From Panopea generosa (taxonomy: Eukaryota > Mollusca > Bivalvia > Adapedonta > Hiatellidae): DNA of 64,000 nucleotides. The position numbers and the translations under genes are program-made. A model generated the notes under the pieces. It worked only from the letters and a program-made list of their open reading frames with translations, made no database searches and was not told the DNA's origin. This document shows positions 42,601 to 49,462 of the stretch, piece by piece; the first letter of the stretch is position 1; each line of letters begins with the position of its first letter. The stretch spans positions 31,078,020 to 31,142,019 of the forward strand of contig CM055898.1 of assembly GCA_029582155.1 (NCBI GenBank), written 5' to 3'.

Positions 42601-43254
42601 ATATTCACTATATATTGAAATATCGGTTCAGATAACATGTACAAACTGATCCTTACCGACATCTCAGCATATAGCGAGAATGTTTAGTTGAATTAATGCT
42701 GAAAAAAAGGTATATCTTTCACTTCCACAGCTAATAACAGTTTTATTATAGTGTGTATGTTATATCTGCCTACACATTAAATAAGGTTCATGTATATCTT
42801 TATTTATATGTTCATTGTTGTGTGTATTTCATCACTACAGCACATAAATGACATGAGCATGGCAATACACCTAGAAGACACGATGAAAAAAGCTGAAGGA
42901 ATATACCAACAGTTAAAAAATGCTAAAAGACTACCTGATGTCGTTAAAGAAATCGTTGGGTTTCCCGTGTCTCCGGCTGGATCTGCTGCTAGTTCTGGCA
43001 AAAGCACACCAGTTCTTCCACCGATGCCAGCCAACACACCAATATCTGTACCGGCTAGTTCCGGTACCTCGACAGTGACTAATAATAGTGTGAGTGTCAG
43101 CTTTAGTAAAGAGAACAGTGCAAGACTTCAGTTACCAGACTTTCTGCGAGACAATGGACAGAAATCTAACAGCGGCACAGCATCTCCGGATGATAGCAGT
43201 ATTGAGATATTATCCGAGAATTGTACTAGCGGCACAAACTATTACTACAACTGA
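24593..43254 (+). CDS. TBC1D15: TBC1D15 Rab GTPase-activating protein, complete gene (15 coding exons)
   Basis: TBC-domain GAP; vertebrate TBC1D15 acts on Rab7 and is recruited to mitochondria and late endosomes. Fifteen exons with matching phases join to 2061 nt (686 aa plus stop), against 691 aa for a human isoform. The N-terminal part (residues about 18-200) matches the family's Rab-binding region, starting IYERDGVYIH and including PAVHFHSGG and MSFDELNLF. A linker carries SKVTNFL and IPGMEV. The TBC domain runs from about residue 303 to 550. Both catalytic fingers are intact: IxxDxxR as IEKDVTR at 371-377 (Arg377) and YVQ at 412-414 (Gln414), followed by GMSDLLSP and ENEVDAFWCF. The C-terminal tail is Ser/Pro-rich and low in complexity. 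TBC1D17 is the closest alternative name, but an invertebrate gene would be the common ancestor of both. Confidence 0.94.
25879..25980 (+). CDS. TBC1D15: TBC1D15 coding exon 2
   Basis: 102 nt, residues 18-51, TIYERDGVYIH through RIYLLQK. Strong match to the human IIYEQEGVYIH segment. Acceptor TTTTCAG, donor GTATGC, phase 0 on both sides. Confidence 0.92.
26440..26605 (+). repeat. SINE family B copy abutting TBC1D15 exon 3
   Basis: Plus-oriented, diverged: GATCACTTACCTCTTACTGC, box B-like GAGTCCGAGCCC, and 3' body GTGTTGAAAATGG. Its end lies about 20 bp before the exon 3 acceptor. Confidence 0.65.
26625..26745 (+). CDS. TBC1D15: TBC1D15 coding exon 3
   Basis: 121 nt, residues 52-91 plus one base, PEGTFIEWKAEE through DRGSDT. 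Acceptor TTTTTTAAG, donor GTAAGT, phase 1 out. A SINE (family B) ends only about 20 bp upstream of the acceptor. Confidence 0.88.
27068..27275 (+). CDS. TBC1D15: TBC1D15 coding exon 4
   Basis: 208 nt, residues 92-160 plus two bases. It includes VLDLKSFKRS, WAYIIFILKDGTTYPAVHFH and GGSKALLKELEKF, matching the Rab-binding N-terminal domain. Acceptor TTTGCAG, donor GTGAGG, phase 2 out. Confidence 0.95.
27590..27735 (-). repeat. SINE family I, partial
   Basis: ATGCTCAGAGTCTTTCTGGG and following sequence parallel the 1705-1877 copy; the tRNA-like head is lost. Confidence 0.45.
27742..28616. mobile_element. Non-autonomous TIR element, about 870 bp
   Basis: Inverted ends AATTATTAAGGATGGCAACG and its near-exact complement at 28602-28620 (GTTGACATCCTTAAT). 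Subterminal AATATTCGAATA-type motifs occur repeatedly at both ends. The target duplication cannot be separated from the palindromic end. Located in TBC1D15 intron 4. Confidence 0.6.
28659..28770 (+). CDS. TBC1D15: TBC1D15 coding exon 5
   Basis: 112 nt, to residue 198, SPNDSRLFIIQEHD through QDSQGDLVS. Acceptor TTCCAG, donor GTAAGT, phase 0 out. Confidence 0.93.
28785..29310. repeat. Duplicated repeat element split by a microsatellite
   Basis: The segment with GGCTTCTG and TACTTTACTCAAGTTGACTGG (28785-28835) recurs at 29172-29245, and the segment around ACATATGCA...ACTG recurs at 29059-29100 and 29266-29310. The related sequence GGAACCAGTCTAAAAT occurs again at 44040. Confidence 0.55.
28841..29058. 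repeat. (TTCA)n / (TTTA)n microsatellite
   Basis: About 215 bp of four-base repeats with TTTA at both edges and a TTTATAAA interruption, in TBC1D15 intron 5. The Phe-Ile-His-Ser frames across it are artefacts of the repeat. Confidence 0.98.
29794..29985 (+). CDS. TBC1D15: TBC1D15 coding exon 6
   Basis: 192 nt, residues 199-262, KFIKDPYSTTMGSFSKVTNF through EPGYEFVTK. Equivalent to human EPYTATMIGFSKVTNY and EEPGFEVITR. Acceptor TTTCAG, donor GTAACA, phase 0. Confidence 0.95.
30320..30630. repeat. Dispersed repeat family G, copy 1
   Basis: AAAACAGTTATCTCTCAGGA and flanking sequence match, in inverted orientation, the blocks at 38685-38985 and 53685-54015 (GAGGGATAACTGTTTT, then ACCAAACACATTG and GGTAAAAGTA/GGTAAAAATA). 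Probably a non-autonomous transposon family. Confidence 0.45.
30759..30887 (+). CDS. TBC1D15: TBC1D15 coding exon 7 (linker into TBC domain)
   Basis: 129 nt, residues 263-305, TKLPPRPDVTRETPL through EVKEHIFRG. Matches the pre-TBC segment EGRILNVDNMKQMIFRGG of human. Acceptor TTGCAG, donor GTAAGA, phase 0. Confidence 0.95.
31410..31513 (+). CDS. TBC1D15: TBC1D15 coding exon 8 (TBC domain start)
   Basis: 104 nt, residues 306-339 plus two bases, GIDAAIRIDVWKFLLGVYEW. This is TBC motif A (RxxxWxxLLG-like). The basic stretch RTKTRKRRL follows. Acceptor TTCAG, donor GTAAGT, phase 2 out. Confidence 0.95.
31559..31740. mobile_element. MITE family F, copy 2 (reverse orientation)
   Basis: Ends TACAGCCGAACC and GGTTTTACTGTA; internal AAGGGAAGGAGCAAAAGTGG and GCTTAAGACAAGTGGCTGC. 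182 bp. Confidence 0.7.
32170..32378 (+). repeat. SINE family H copy
   Basis: GTGCGTCCAATCCCCAGC (box B-like), CTCAGGACTGGTTCTACCC and tail AATTAGTGTAAATTAA shared with copies at 36170, 38455 and 58525. Confidence 0.6.
32460..32720 (+). repeat. SINE family A copy
   Basis: CTATCAATCCTGCGGTGGTG, GATATACGACATTGCATCTC, TCTCTCACCGCTGATGG and GGTTAACTGATTGTCTGTTA in family order. Confidence 0.75.
33030..33240 (+). repeat. tRNA-derived SINE (family E)
   Basis: Box A-like GGTGGTCTAGTGGTACGC and box B-like GGTTTGATTCCAGG, then a body containing GTAAAAATATGCAATC. Only one copy seen here. No cloverleaf closes well, so not a functional tRNA. Confidence 0.55.
33430..33524 (+). CDS. TBC1D15: TBC1D15 coding exon 9
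   Basis: 95 nt, to residue 371 plus one base, DDYFRMKLQWTTIRLEQENR through ERKCLI. Acceptor TTACAG, donor GTAAGT, phase 1 out. Confidence 0.95.
33720..33836 (+). repeat. SINE family C, 3' fragment
   Basis: GGGTACAGCATAAAGGTGTC, GTGGCTGGCCCTTTCAATAG and ending AATAAACAAACAC, as in the full copy at 41118-41333. Confidence 0.7.
34140..34256 (+). CDS. TBC1D15: TBC1D15 coding exon 10 (arginine finger)
   Basis: 117 nt, residues 372-410 plus one base. EKDVTRTDRTHKFFEGEGN carries the catalytic Arg377 of the IxxDxxR motif, then DILMTYCMYNFDL. Acceptor TTACAG, donor GTAAGT, phase 1 out. Confidence 0.97.
34988..35166. mobile_element. MITE family F, copy 3
   Basis: CATAAGCAGCCACATTTTCT, TTTGCTCCTTCCCTGACTGG and the end GACAAGTTTGACTGTA. 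About 179 bp, same orientation as copies 1 and 5. Confidence 0.7.
35290..35390 (+). CDS. TBC1D15: TBC1D15 coding exon 11 (glutamine finger)
   Basis: 101 nt, residues 411-444. GYVQGMSDLLSPILVVMENE carries catalytic Gln414 in YVQ. Acceptor TTTCAG, donor GTGAGT, phase 0 out. Confidence 0.97.
35590..35900. repeat. Dispersed repeat with GCTATGGCCATGATCCCGGC core
   Basis: Contains AGGAGAGCTATGGCCATGAT and AGCTTTGTTGTCTTCTGACA. Its end reappears inverted at 63957-63990 and its start, diverged, at 30975-31040. Sequences of this kind recur through the window; the class is not clear. Confidence 0.5.
36170..36310 (+). repeat. SINE family H copy
   Basis: ACACTCAGTGCTGGTTCTAC, GAAACAGACTCGAGAGTGAT, AGCTCTGAGCTTTCTCC and a tail like the other copies. 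Confidence 0.6.
36615..36728 (-). repeat. SINE family B, degenerate fragment
   Basis: CCCTTCTGCAAGTAAATGG, AAGTGATCTTGAAATAGCGCC and CACAGAGGACC keep the family order, but much of the middle is missing. Confidence 0.5.
36867..37118. mobile_element. MITE with long inverted repeats, about 250 bp
   Basis: Left arm GGGCCCAGTTTTCAAAGCTT... and the complement of the right arm share TTCAAAGCTTG, GGGTTAA, TGAAATTTT and CAATATTTTC in order over about 65 bp. Lies in TBC1D15 intron 11. Confidence 0.65.
37740..38060. repeat. Repeat with internal direct duplications
   Basis: AGTTATGGCCCTTGAATGAT and AGTTATAGCCCTTGAATGAT follow each other within 60 bp, and CTTGGACCAGTGCTTGGACC is internally doubled. Similar GTTATGGCCCTTAAAT text occurs at 53393. 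Confidence 0.4.
38146..38245 (+). CDS. TBC1D15: TBC1D15 coding exon 12
   Basis: 100 nt, residues 445-477 plus one base, GDNFQMDQEGMKHQLAQIHK through ELCNYL. Acceptor TTTTCAG, donor GTATTA, phase 1 out. Confidence 0.95.
38455..38640 (+). repeat. SINE family H copy
   Basis: GGGTCGTGGGTTCAATCCTC is a good box B region, then GTGTCCTTGAGCAAGACAAT and CTTCGAGCATGATTTGCCTA. Confidence 0.55.
38685..38985. repeat. Dispersed repeat family G, copy 2
   Basis: CAGTCCTGAGGGATAACTGT, TTTTTCTTGCCTGCCAAACA and GGTAAAAGTACACGG correspond to the block at 53685-54015 in the same orientation. Confidence 0.45.
38990..40410 (+). mobile_element. 5'-truncated non-LTR retrotransposon (LINE) 3' fragment
   Basis: Conceptual translation across at least two frame changes gives the C-terminal end of a reverse transcriptase: ISFIGPILEYAT, then DNCSYYEKDNLEKIQHEAAR, IVTGTTRSISISKL, EIGWLSLSDRRMYQKLILAY and KIKHGMTPNYLINLFP. 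The arrangement is typical of the thumb/tail region in CR1/L2/Jockey-type LINEs. The non-coding remainder has a TG-rich stretch (40055-40170) and ends with CAATAAAATATG at about 40391-40402. Frameshifted and 5'-truncated, so inactive. In TBC1D15 intron 12. Confidence 0.8.
40055..40170. repeat. Imperfect (TG)n microsatellite
   Basis: TG-rich run with GTATG and GCATG variants, in the LINE 3' region. Confidence 0.85.
40448..40545 (+). CDS. TBC1D15: TBC1D15 coding exon 13
   Basis: 98 nt, residues 478-510, ESHESGNFYFCFRWILIHFK through DAQRLWE. This is the conserved FCFRWLLIxFKREF motif of TBC domains. Acceptor TTTCAG, donor GTAGGT, phase 0 out. Confidence 0.96.
40676..40796 (+). repeat. SINE family B copy, 3' truncated
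   Basis: GATCGCTTGCCTCTCATTGC, box B-like GTGGGTTTGAACCCAG and ACTTGTGGAAGGGCAGTGGT; the 3' half is missing where a family A SINE begins. Confidence 0.65.
40797..41090 (+). repeat. SINE family A, full length
   Basis: Head GGTTGGCTCAGTCAGTAGCA (box A-like) and CATAAGTTCTAATCCTCACC (box B-like), body GAAATACGACACTGTGTTTC and GTCTCTGACCCCTGATTAAA, tail GCTAAATATTCAAACAAAC. The best reference copy of the family in this window. Confidence 0.85.
41118..41333 (+). repeat. SINE family C, full length
   Basis: Box A-like CATGGCCTAGTGGTTAAAG, box B-like GAAGGTATGAATCCCGGTGG, body GTGGCTGGCCCTTTCAATAG, end CACTATAATAAACAAAC. Confidence 0.8.
41335..41470. repeat. Minisatellite, about 33-bp unit, four copies
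   Basis: GGTAGTTTTATATATCCATT units with decreasing similarity, ending 25 bp before the exon 14 acceptor. Confidence 0.8.
41495..41611 (+). CDS. TBC1D15: TBC1D15 coding exon 14 (TBC domain end)
   Basis: 117 nt, residues 511-549, VIWTDKPCKNFHLLICLAIL through FGLTEILK. Acceptor TTCAAG, donor GTTTGT, phase 0. Confidence 0.94.
42085..42790. repeat. Direct duplication enclosing two related stem-loops
   Basis: CCACAGCTTATAACAGTTTT with GTGTGTATGTTATATCTGC at about 42098-42150 is repeated at 42726-42772, just before TBC1D15 exon 15. Between lie stem-loops 42397-42474 and 42603-42681, which resemble each other (TTCACTATATAT left arms). Confidence 0.6.
42841..43254 (+). CDS. TBC1D15: TBC1D15 terminal coding exon 15
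   Basis: 414 nt including stop TGA, residues 550-686. HINDMSMAIHLEDTMKKAEG matches human HINELSMKIDVEDILCKAE. From about residue 595 the tail is rich in Ser, Pro, Thr and Asn with no recognised domain, ending TSGTNYYYN. Acceptor CTACAG. Confidence 0.94.
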   Translation, partial: HINDMSMAIHLEDTMKKAEGIYQQLKNAKRLPDVVKEIVGFPVSPAGSAASSGKSTPVLPPMPANTPISVPASSGTSTVTNNSVSVSFSKENSARLQLPDFLRDNGQKSNSGTASPDDSSIEILSENCTSGTNYYYN

Positions 43255-43375
43255 TGTTAATATCTGTGATTTTAGGTTAAATTATGCTACAAATAAGTGC
43301 TAGATAGTTTTGATTCTTTTTGTTGGCATGCTCATAAGAGTTTGAAAATAAAAATTGTTGTTTTTTTAAAAAAAA
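43255..43375 (+). terminator. TBC1D15 3' UTR start and poly(A) signal
   Basis: AATAAA at 43347-43352, 92 bp after the stop, is the first canonical cleavage signal on this strand. A T-rich stretch follows at once. This gives a short 3' UTR; longer alternatives downstream cannot be excluded. Confidence 0.55.
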
Positions 43376-45430
43376 ACACCAACAAATATTGAGCTACAAA
43401 TTGTGGATGGAATTGTTCTTGTGTTTATTACTGATTAATAGCGAATATTGTAGTGACCTATTGTCAAGAATAATGTCAGATGAAATTTGTTTGATATGTT
43501 GATAATGTGGGGGCCACTCCTGAAATCAGTTTCAGGCTGTCGTATGAGGGAACCTGTTAGACTACATGTATGTATCAGTATTTTATACCATTATCCAAAG
43601 GCATGCTGGGAACTGTTAGAAATTTTGGATCCAGGAACCAGACAAAATATAGCTTCATGTATGTTCATGTGTTTAATGCATTCTATAAAACATGCTGGGA
43701 ACCAGGACAATACCCTGGTACCCAAACTGTAACTGATTGTATGTTCTTGTGATTTATAAATGATCTAATGTATGCTGAGAACCTGTACAACAAAGTTTGG
43801 AGTGTGGTACCAAGATTACAAGTGTCTGTGTTGATGTGATAACATATATTAAAACTGAAATCTTTAGTCTTGCATTTTAAGCTATGACTTGACATTCCAA
43901 ATGTGTGGTTTAAAGTAAAAAATAACTGTTCAAGAATCTGGCTTGTGTTTTATTAAACACATATCAACTTAACATCAGTTTTTACTGGGTAATTAATAAT
44001 TATTTAATGAATATCAATGAAACCATATGCAGTTGCACTGGAACCAGTCTAAAATCATGATCACCTGGATGTTTTTCCAAGACTTAAATTTTAAAGTATT
44101 CAAGTTTAAACTTAAATATGTTGGTGAAACAGAAGTCACATCCTTTGTGTGTTTTGTCAATCTGATTGAGACGTTAACCATACAGTTTTTTGTGTTAGAG
44201 ATTGATAGTGAGAGACAAAGCCCCTTCATATAGACCTGGCTTTTATTTCACCAATACATTTCAGTATATACCTAAATATTTAAAAAAACTTAAAGAAAAT
44301 CAGCTAGGTGATCATGATTTCAGACTGGTTCCATCACATAATAATGGTTTCATTAATTTTGATTGATGATCAATGAATACTAAATTGAGCTAAGTTTTTA
44401 AGCATTGAAGTAAAACTATAGAAAATGTTGGTACCAGATATTCATTTTTATATTTGCATGTGACTTCAATGTTATAGAGATCGGGTTATTTATGCCAGTA
44501 AAGCTCTTTAAAAATGTGTAGATTCCTGTATCAGAGCTTCAGATAAGATGCGTTGTTACGTTTTTACACATCATGCATTATTAATAAATATCAAGGTTAA
44601 AAAAACACTCTCAGAGATCACCAGTGTATCATGGTATCTACTAAACTGAGAAAGGAACATTTTAAATAGAGGATGCCTTAATGCATCATTTGTACACAAC
44701 AGGTGCGTGATTATAAAAAGTATATATATCAAAATGCTTGTCTTTCAATCTTGGTTTTCCAAAACAAAAGGAATAGTAACAGCGAAAAAGCATGGCCACC
44801 TCAGTATTGGATGAAATCATTATAATGGACGTAAATGGATCAGAAAAGTCATTAAAATAATGTTTTTATGATTCTGTATCCATTAAAACAGTTCTTTCAT
44901 AGAAGAGTCATGGGAATAAATTGTCATGGCTTAGATATCCGCTTAAAGGGTAGTCCTAACATTGTGTAGAATAAGTTAACACTATGGTTTATGATGGTAA
45001 AGGACGACAAATGTGAAAAAAATCAACAGAGGTTAAACAACATCCATAAAAATTATTTTATAAAAATTGAAATAAAAATAGGAGGTAAAATGCCCTTTGT
45101 ACTCAAAATCTTATCTGGGGCTCTGCTCGGAAATAGCGTTATTACATAAATCAGGGAGTATGCAGTTCTAATCTAATTTGCCATTTTAAAACTTTTGAGA
45201 TGGTGAGATATTGATAAAGTCTGACCTCCTAACTTAGCTGGATATATTTGTAAAAGTATGACGAGGGCTTGTATGGATAACGATGTTCACTTAGTATATT
45301 GCAGACTTGTTCAATCTTTCATATGTATCTGTGTTATTGTCGCGTGCCTTGGCTAGTGTCCTAGATGCAATTAATAGATGCTGTCACTGACATTTTGGAG
45401 TAATAGTTTTATCTTATTGTTAAGAATTTA
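43353..45430. other. Intergenic DNA downstream of TBC1D15
   Basis: No exon recognised. Contains an inverted-repeat element (about 44017-44360). The rest is unassigned. Confidence 0.4.
44017..44360. mobile_element. Inverted-repeat element, about 340 bp
   Basis: GGAACCAGTCTAAAATCATG at the left and its complement CATGATTTCAGACTGGTTCC at the right, with ATGAAACCAT and ATGGTTTCAT outside them. The left arm is also present at 29085. Confidence 0.55.
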
Positions 45431-45436
45431 ATTTGA

Positions 45437-45622
45437 TTGATATGACATTGGGTCTCATTATCATTTGTCTCTCACTGCTGGTTCAAGTGGGAAAGTTATC
45501 AGTTACTTGCTGAGATATGTGTGCTCAAGTACTGGTTAAAATTGCAGGAAACAGTGGTTAGGTGAACTGATAGTCTGTTAGCCCTCGATGGCATAAAAAA
45601 GACATTAAATATTCAAACATCA
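45437..45622 (+). repeat. SINE family A, 5' truncated
   Basis: TCTCTCACTGCTGGTTCAAG, AAAGTTATCAGTTACTTGC, GATAGTCTGTTAGCCCTCGA and tail ACATTAAATATTCAAAC. Confidence 0.8.
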
Positions 45623-46084
45623 AAATGTATAATTATGTAAAATTTCACTTTAAATAGTGTCCATCTTCAGAATTATACACAAACTGTTGTTTTTGTATAT
45701 GTCACGTATGTATTTAAATTAAATTGACCACCAGTTGAAATGATTAGTATATTTTATATAAATCTTGGGCAAGAGCAGGGTAGTATGAAATACTCCAGAA
45801 ACAAAGAGGATGGGAAAATGAAAAGTTAAAAAGTTTGAAAAACAATTGGGCATGGGGTACAGACTTAAACTTAAATTAGTTTTATTATGTTCATAATTAT
45901 GTGATTTCTAACAGACAAAAACAGCTCAATTTGTACAATACTCCTCCACCTGAAGTTATTTCTGTTTTGACCATGCTATACCCCTTTCAATAGTTACAGG
46001 AAAATAACCTCCTCTGCCTTTGCAACTTTGTGAAATATTTTTGTTTTAAGGAATAAAATCACATTTCTTTAGTTTTCATTAGTG

Positions 46085-46345
46085 GTGGTATTCACCAAAC
46101 ATTCTTAAAATTATTCTTAGACTTGAACTCAAGAATGAATTTTGAAACCACACTTAGAGTCCATTGTTTGAAGTTAAAACTTGCCAGCATGTAGAGACAC
46201 TTAATATAATTATAGTCAAATAAACTCTCACACTTGTTACATGACATTGTATATCTGTCATAGGAAACTAGATATCTAAGGTTGAAATTTGGATTTTCAA
46301 GCTTAAGTCTCAGAATGTTTTCAAGCACGGTTGGTGATTACGATA
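46085..46345. mobile_element. Possible MITE with imperfect inverted ends
   Basis: GGTATTCACCAAACATTCTT at the left against GAATGTTTTCAAGCACGGTTGGTGATTAC at the right, with TTAGACTTGAA and TTCAAGCTTAAG inward. A second inverted pair (46346-46382, 46410-46452) follows directly. Confidence 0.35.
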
Positions 46346-46452
46346 TTAGGTGATGAAAAACATTAGGCTAGTTTAATAGTTTAATGTTCATGGATGTCAG
46401 TGGTTTCTCTGCAACATTAAACTAGACTTATGTTTTTCATAACCTAATGAAA

Positions 46453-47950
46453 ACTCAAAATTGTGTTTTAATACTTATATTTCCATTATATTTCCTTACT
46501 GTTTAATAATGTAAAACCATTGTGTTTTTTCCCATTTTGAAATTTAAAAAGCATATTATACACATTTAACTGCAATGCCAATGTCATCATTGGAACAGCA
46601 ATGTCAACTCACTGAATGAGTGCAGGCATTTTTATAGCAACTAATGGCAAACATCACATGAAACTCACAACAATGTTACATCGCACAAACAAAACAACAT
46701 CGTGCCACCAATGAAATGCATACTGGTCCTTTATAGCTCTGCCCAGCTGGAGTTAATCTAGTATATAGTTCATTTAGACCCATAGCAGTAGATATGTCAA
46801 TATCTGCGATTAAGTCACATTCATTTGTAGATATCAATATGGTAATCATATTCAGTGTTTGAATTATTCATCATTTTCTGTCTAGTCAGATAGAGAAATA
46901 GTGTATATATCTGTGGTAATAGACAACATACTTAATGATGTATAGAAAATGTTATATTCATAACAACAGAACTGTAAATGAAATTGTTAAGAATGTTTAT
47001 TAGGGAATGTTGTAATTTGGCCTGATAAAACTTGGTTCTATGCAGCGTATGTATATAAACCAAACACTAAATGGTATGGACACTAAAATGGTATCTTTTT
47101 ATATTGTCAATCTATTCATTTGTTGTTTTCAGGACACCTGTTTTGTTTTATTTTAAAAACCACAAAAACAAAATATCAGTTAAATTCCACATATTACATG
47201 TAAGTGTAAGGGGACACCAATTTGCTGTAAATTTAATTGATTACCATGATTTGGCGATACAATAACATAGACTGATGTGATTAAACAATATCACTTTAAA
47301 ATAACTAATTGATAAAATCAAGTTTATCCATTTTTGTCCCGGTGTTATCATTGTTGACATTTATGTAAATCAGAGAGGGCATGACAAATTATTTTGTGAA
47401 ATATTAAAAGTCAAAAATTATTATTGTCCATACCATAAAATGGATTTTACACTGGGTTGAGCAAATATTATTAATTATCAGTATAAAAATTATTTTAGAT
47501 ATAATAAAAAAAGAGTTAATTGTGTATACTGATACAATACAGTGGGCAGGTATGAAGTTTCTAGGTCCATTCTGCATGTTGTTGTTGTTTAGATGGATTG
47601 AAATAAAGATCTGAATAAACTATCCCCTAAATGTATGGGTCTGGTAGTTGGGGTTAGGGTTAGGTTTCTGGTAGTTGTTACAACCTTTTAGGGTCAGGGT
47701 TAAACTACATTTCAATGAAATGTCCCCTGAATGTACTATTGTCTGATATTATCTTTATCTCCACTATAGTTTCCTGTTAAAATCACCTTTTCCCATCTTG
47801 ACCTAATGCATAATAGATGTGATTTTCTGTGATTTATTCAGTTTGTTGACCCACAATGTTGTACTGGATAGAGATCACTGATTTTAATAGAAGTACTTCA
47901 AGATAAATAAGAAAGGAGACATTGTGGCATGGAACGAATGCATTTTATTG
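46453..47950. other. Intergenic DNA without recognised features
   Basis: AT-rich; only a short GGGTTAGGGTTAGG stretch near 47650 stands out and it is too short to mean a telomeric tract. Confidence 0.4.
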
Positions 47951-47960
47951 TAAATTTAAA

Positions 47961-48640
47961 ATAAGGATATTCCAACCTGTGAAAATAAAAAATAAATGAT
48001 ATCTTTTTAGCATTCATGAGATTATAAGAATATTTGGTTGGCATCTAAGGTTAAGATAAGGATATTCCAACCTGTAAAAATAAAAAATAAATGTTATCGT
48101 TTTAGTGTTTATGAGATTATAAGAATATTTGGTTGGCATCTAAAGATAAGATAAGGGTATTCCAACCTGTAAAAATAAAAAATAAATGTTATATTTTTAG
48201 CGTTCTTGAGATTATAAGAATATTTGGTTGTCATCTAAAGATAAGATAAGGATATTCCAACCTGTAAAAATAAAAAATAAATGTTATCTTTTTAGCATTC
48301 GTGAGATTATAAGAATATTTGGTTGGCATCTAAGGTTAAGATAAGGATATTCCAACCTGTAAAAATAAAAAAATAAATGTTATCGTTTTAGTGTTCATGA
48401 GATTATAAGAATATTTGGTTGGCATCTAAAGATAAGATAAGGGTATTCCAACCTGTAAAAATAAAAAATATATGTTATCTTTTTAGCGTTCTTGAGATTA
48501 TAAGAATATTTGGTTGTCATCTAAAGATAAGATAAGGATATTCCAACCTGTAAAAATAAAAAATAAATGTTATCTTTTTAGCATTCGTGAAATGATAAGA
48601 ATCTTTGATTGGCGTCTAAGGTTGAGATAAGGATGTTCCA
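47961..48640. repeat. 95-bp satellite, about 7 copies
   Basis: Successive ATAAGGATATTCCAACC anchors lie at 47961, 48056, 48151, 48246, 48341, 48437, 48532 and 48627, a 95-bp period with one 96. Each unit has AAAATAAAAAATAAATG and GAGATTATAAGAATATTTGG. Monomers fall into three types that recur in order. Confidence 0.95.
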
Positions 48641-48649
48641 ACCTGAGAT

Positions 48650-49077
48650 AAGCTCTGTCGAGGTTCCTTAGTAACCAAGACAGCCATACCGAGGGCTGGA
48701 GTCTCAATATCTTGATTGTATACTCATTCTTTGCCTTGCATACCACTAACATTTTATATTTTTTATCAAACAAATACATGAACATTGATTTACCGTCTTC
48801 TAAGAAAAAGGTGAACTCATACTGTAGCACATGTATTTTATGAGGGATGAATTTTATCTCAACCCTGGGATAAGATATAATTTTTATCTCACACAAATAA
48901 GAAGGCAGAGATCAACATCCAGTATGTGAGAAACTTACTTAATCATAACCTGACCAAGTTTATACCTTGTTTATGGTTCACTCAAAGTTAAGAGTTCGTA
49001 AATTCTAACTAACTAAATACTATGGAACTGAAATAGCAGCAACATATTCACAATAGTTTTAATGCAATTCTTTATGA
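48650..49077. other. Intergenic DNA between two tandem arrays
   Basis: No exon recognised; AAATTTTTATCTCAC-like text near 48840-48900 resembles the edge of dispersed family G. Confidence 0.35.
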
Positions 49078-49462
49078 AGAATAAGTATACATTATGAAGT
49101 ATAAATATATATTATGAAGTACATTGTATAGATATACAAGAATGAATTTACATTATGAAGAATAGATTATGGAAAATAAATATACATGTACATTATGAAG
49201 TATAGACATACATTATGAAGTTCATTGTATAGATATAAAAGAATAAGTATACATTAAGAAAAATAAATCTACATTATGAAGAATAAGTTATGGAGAATAA
49301 ATATATATCATGAAGATTAAATATACAATATGAAGTATAGATATACATTATGAAGTATAGATATACAATATGAAGTACAGATATACATATATGTACATTA
49401 TGAAGTATAAATATACACTATGAAGTATAAATATACATTATGTAGTATAAATATACATTCTC
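49078..49462. repeat. Minisatellite of TACATTATGAAGTATAAATA-type units
   Basis: About 15-20 irregular units of roughly 20 bp with variants GAAGAATAAG and GAAGTACATTG. Confidence 0.85.

Noticed and set aside
42804-43037. Minus-strand open frame opposite TBC1D15 exon 15
   Set aside because: Shadow of the real coding exon; no splice or domain support.
47640-47700. Interstitial telomere repeat
   Set aside because: Only about two GGGTTAGG units; too short to distinguish from chance.
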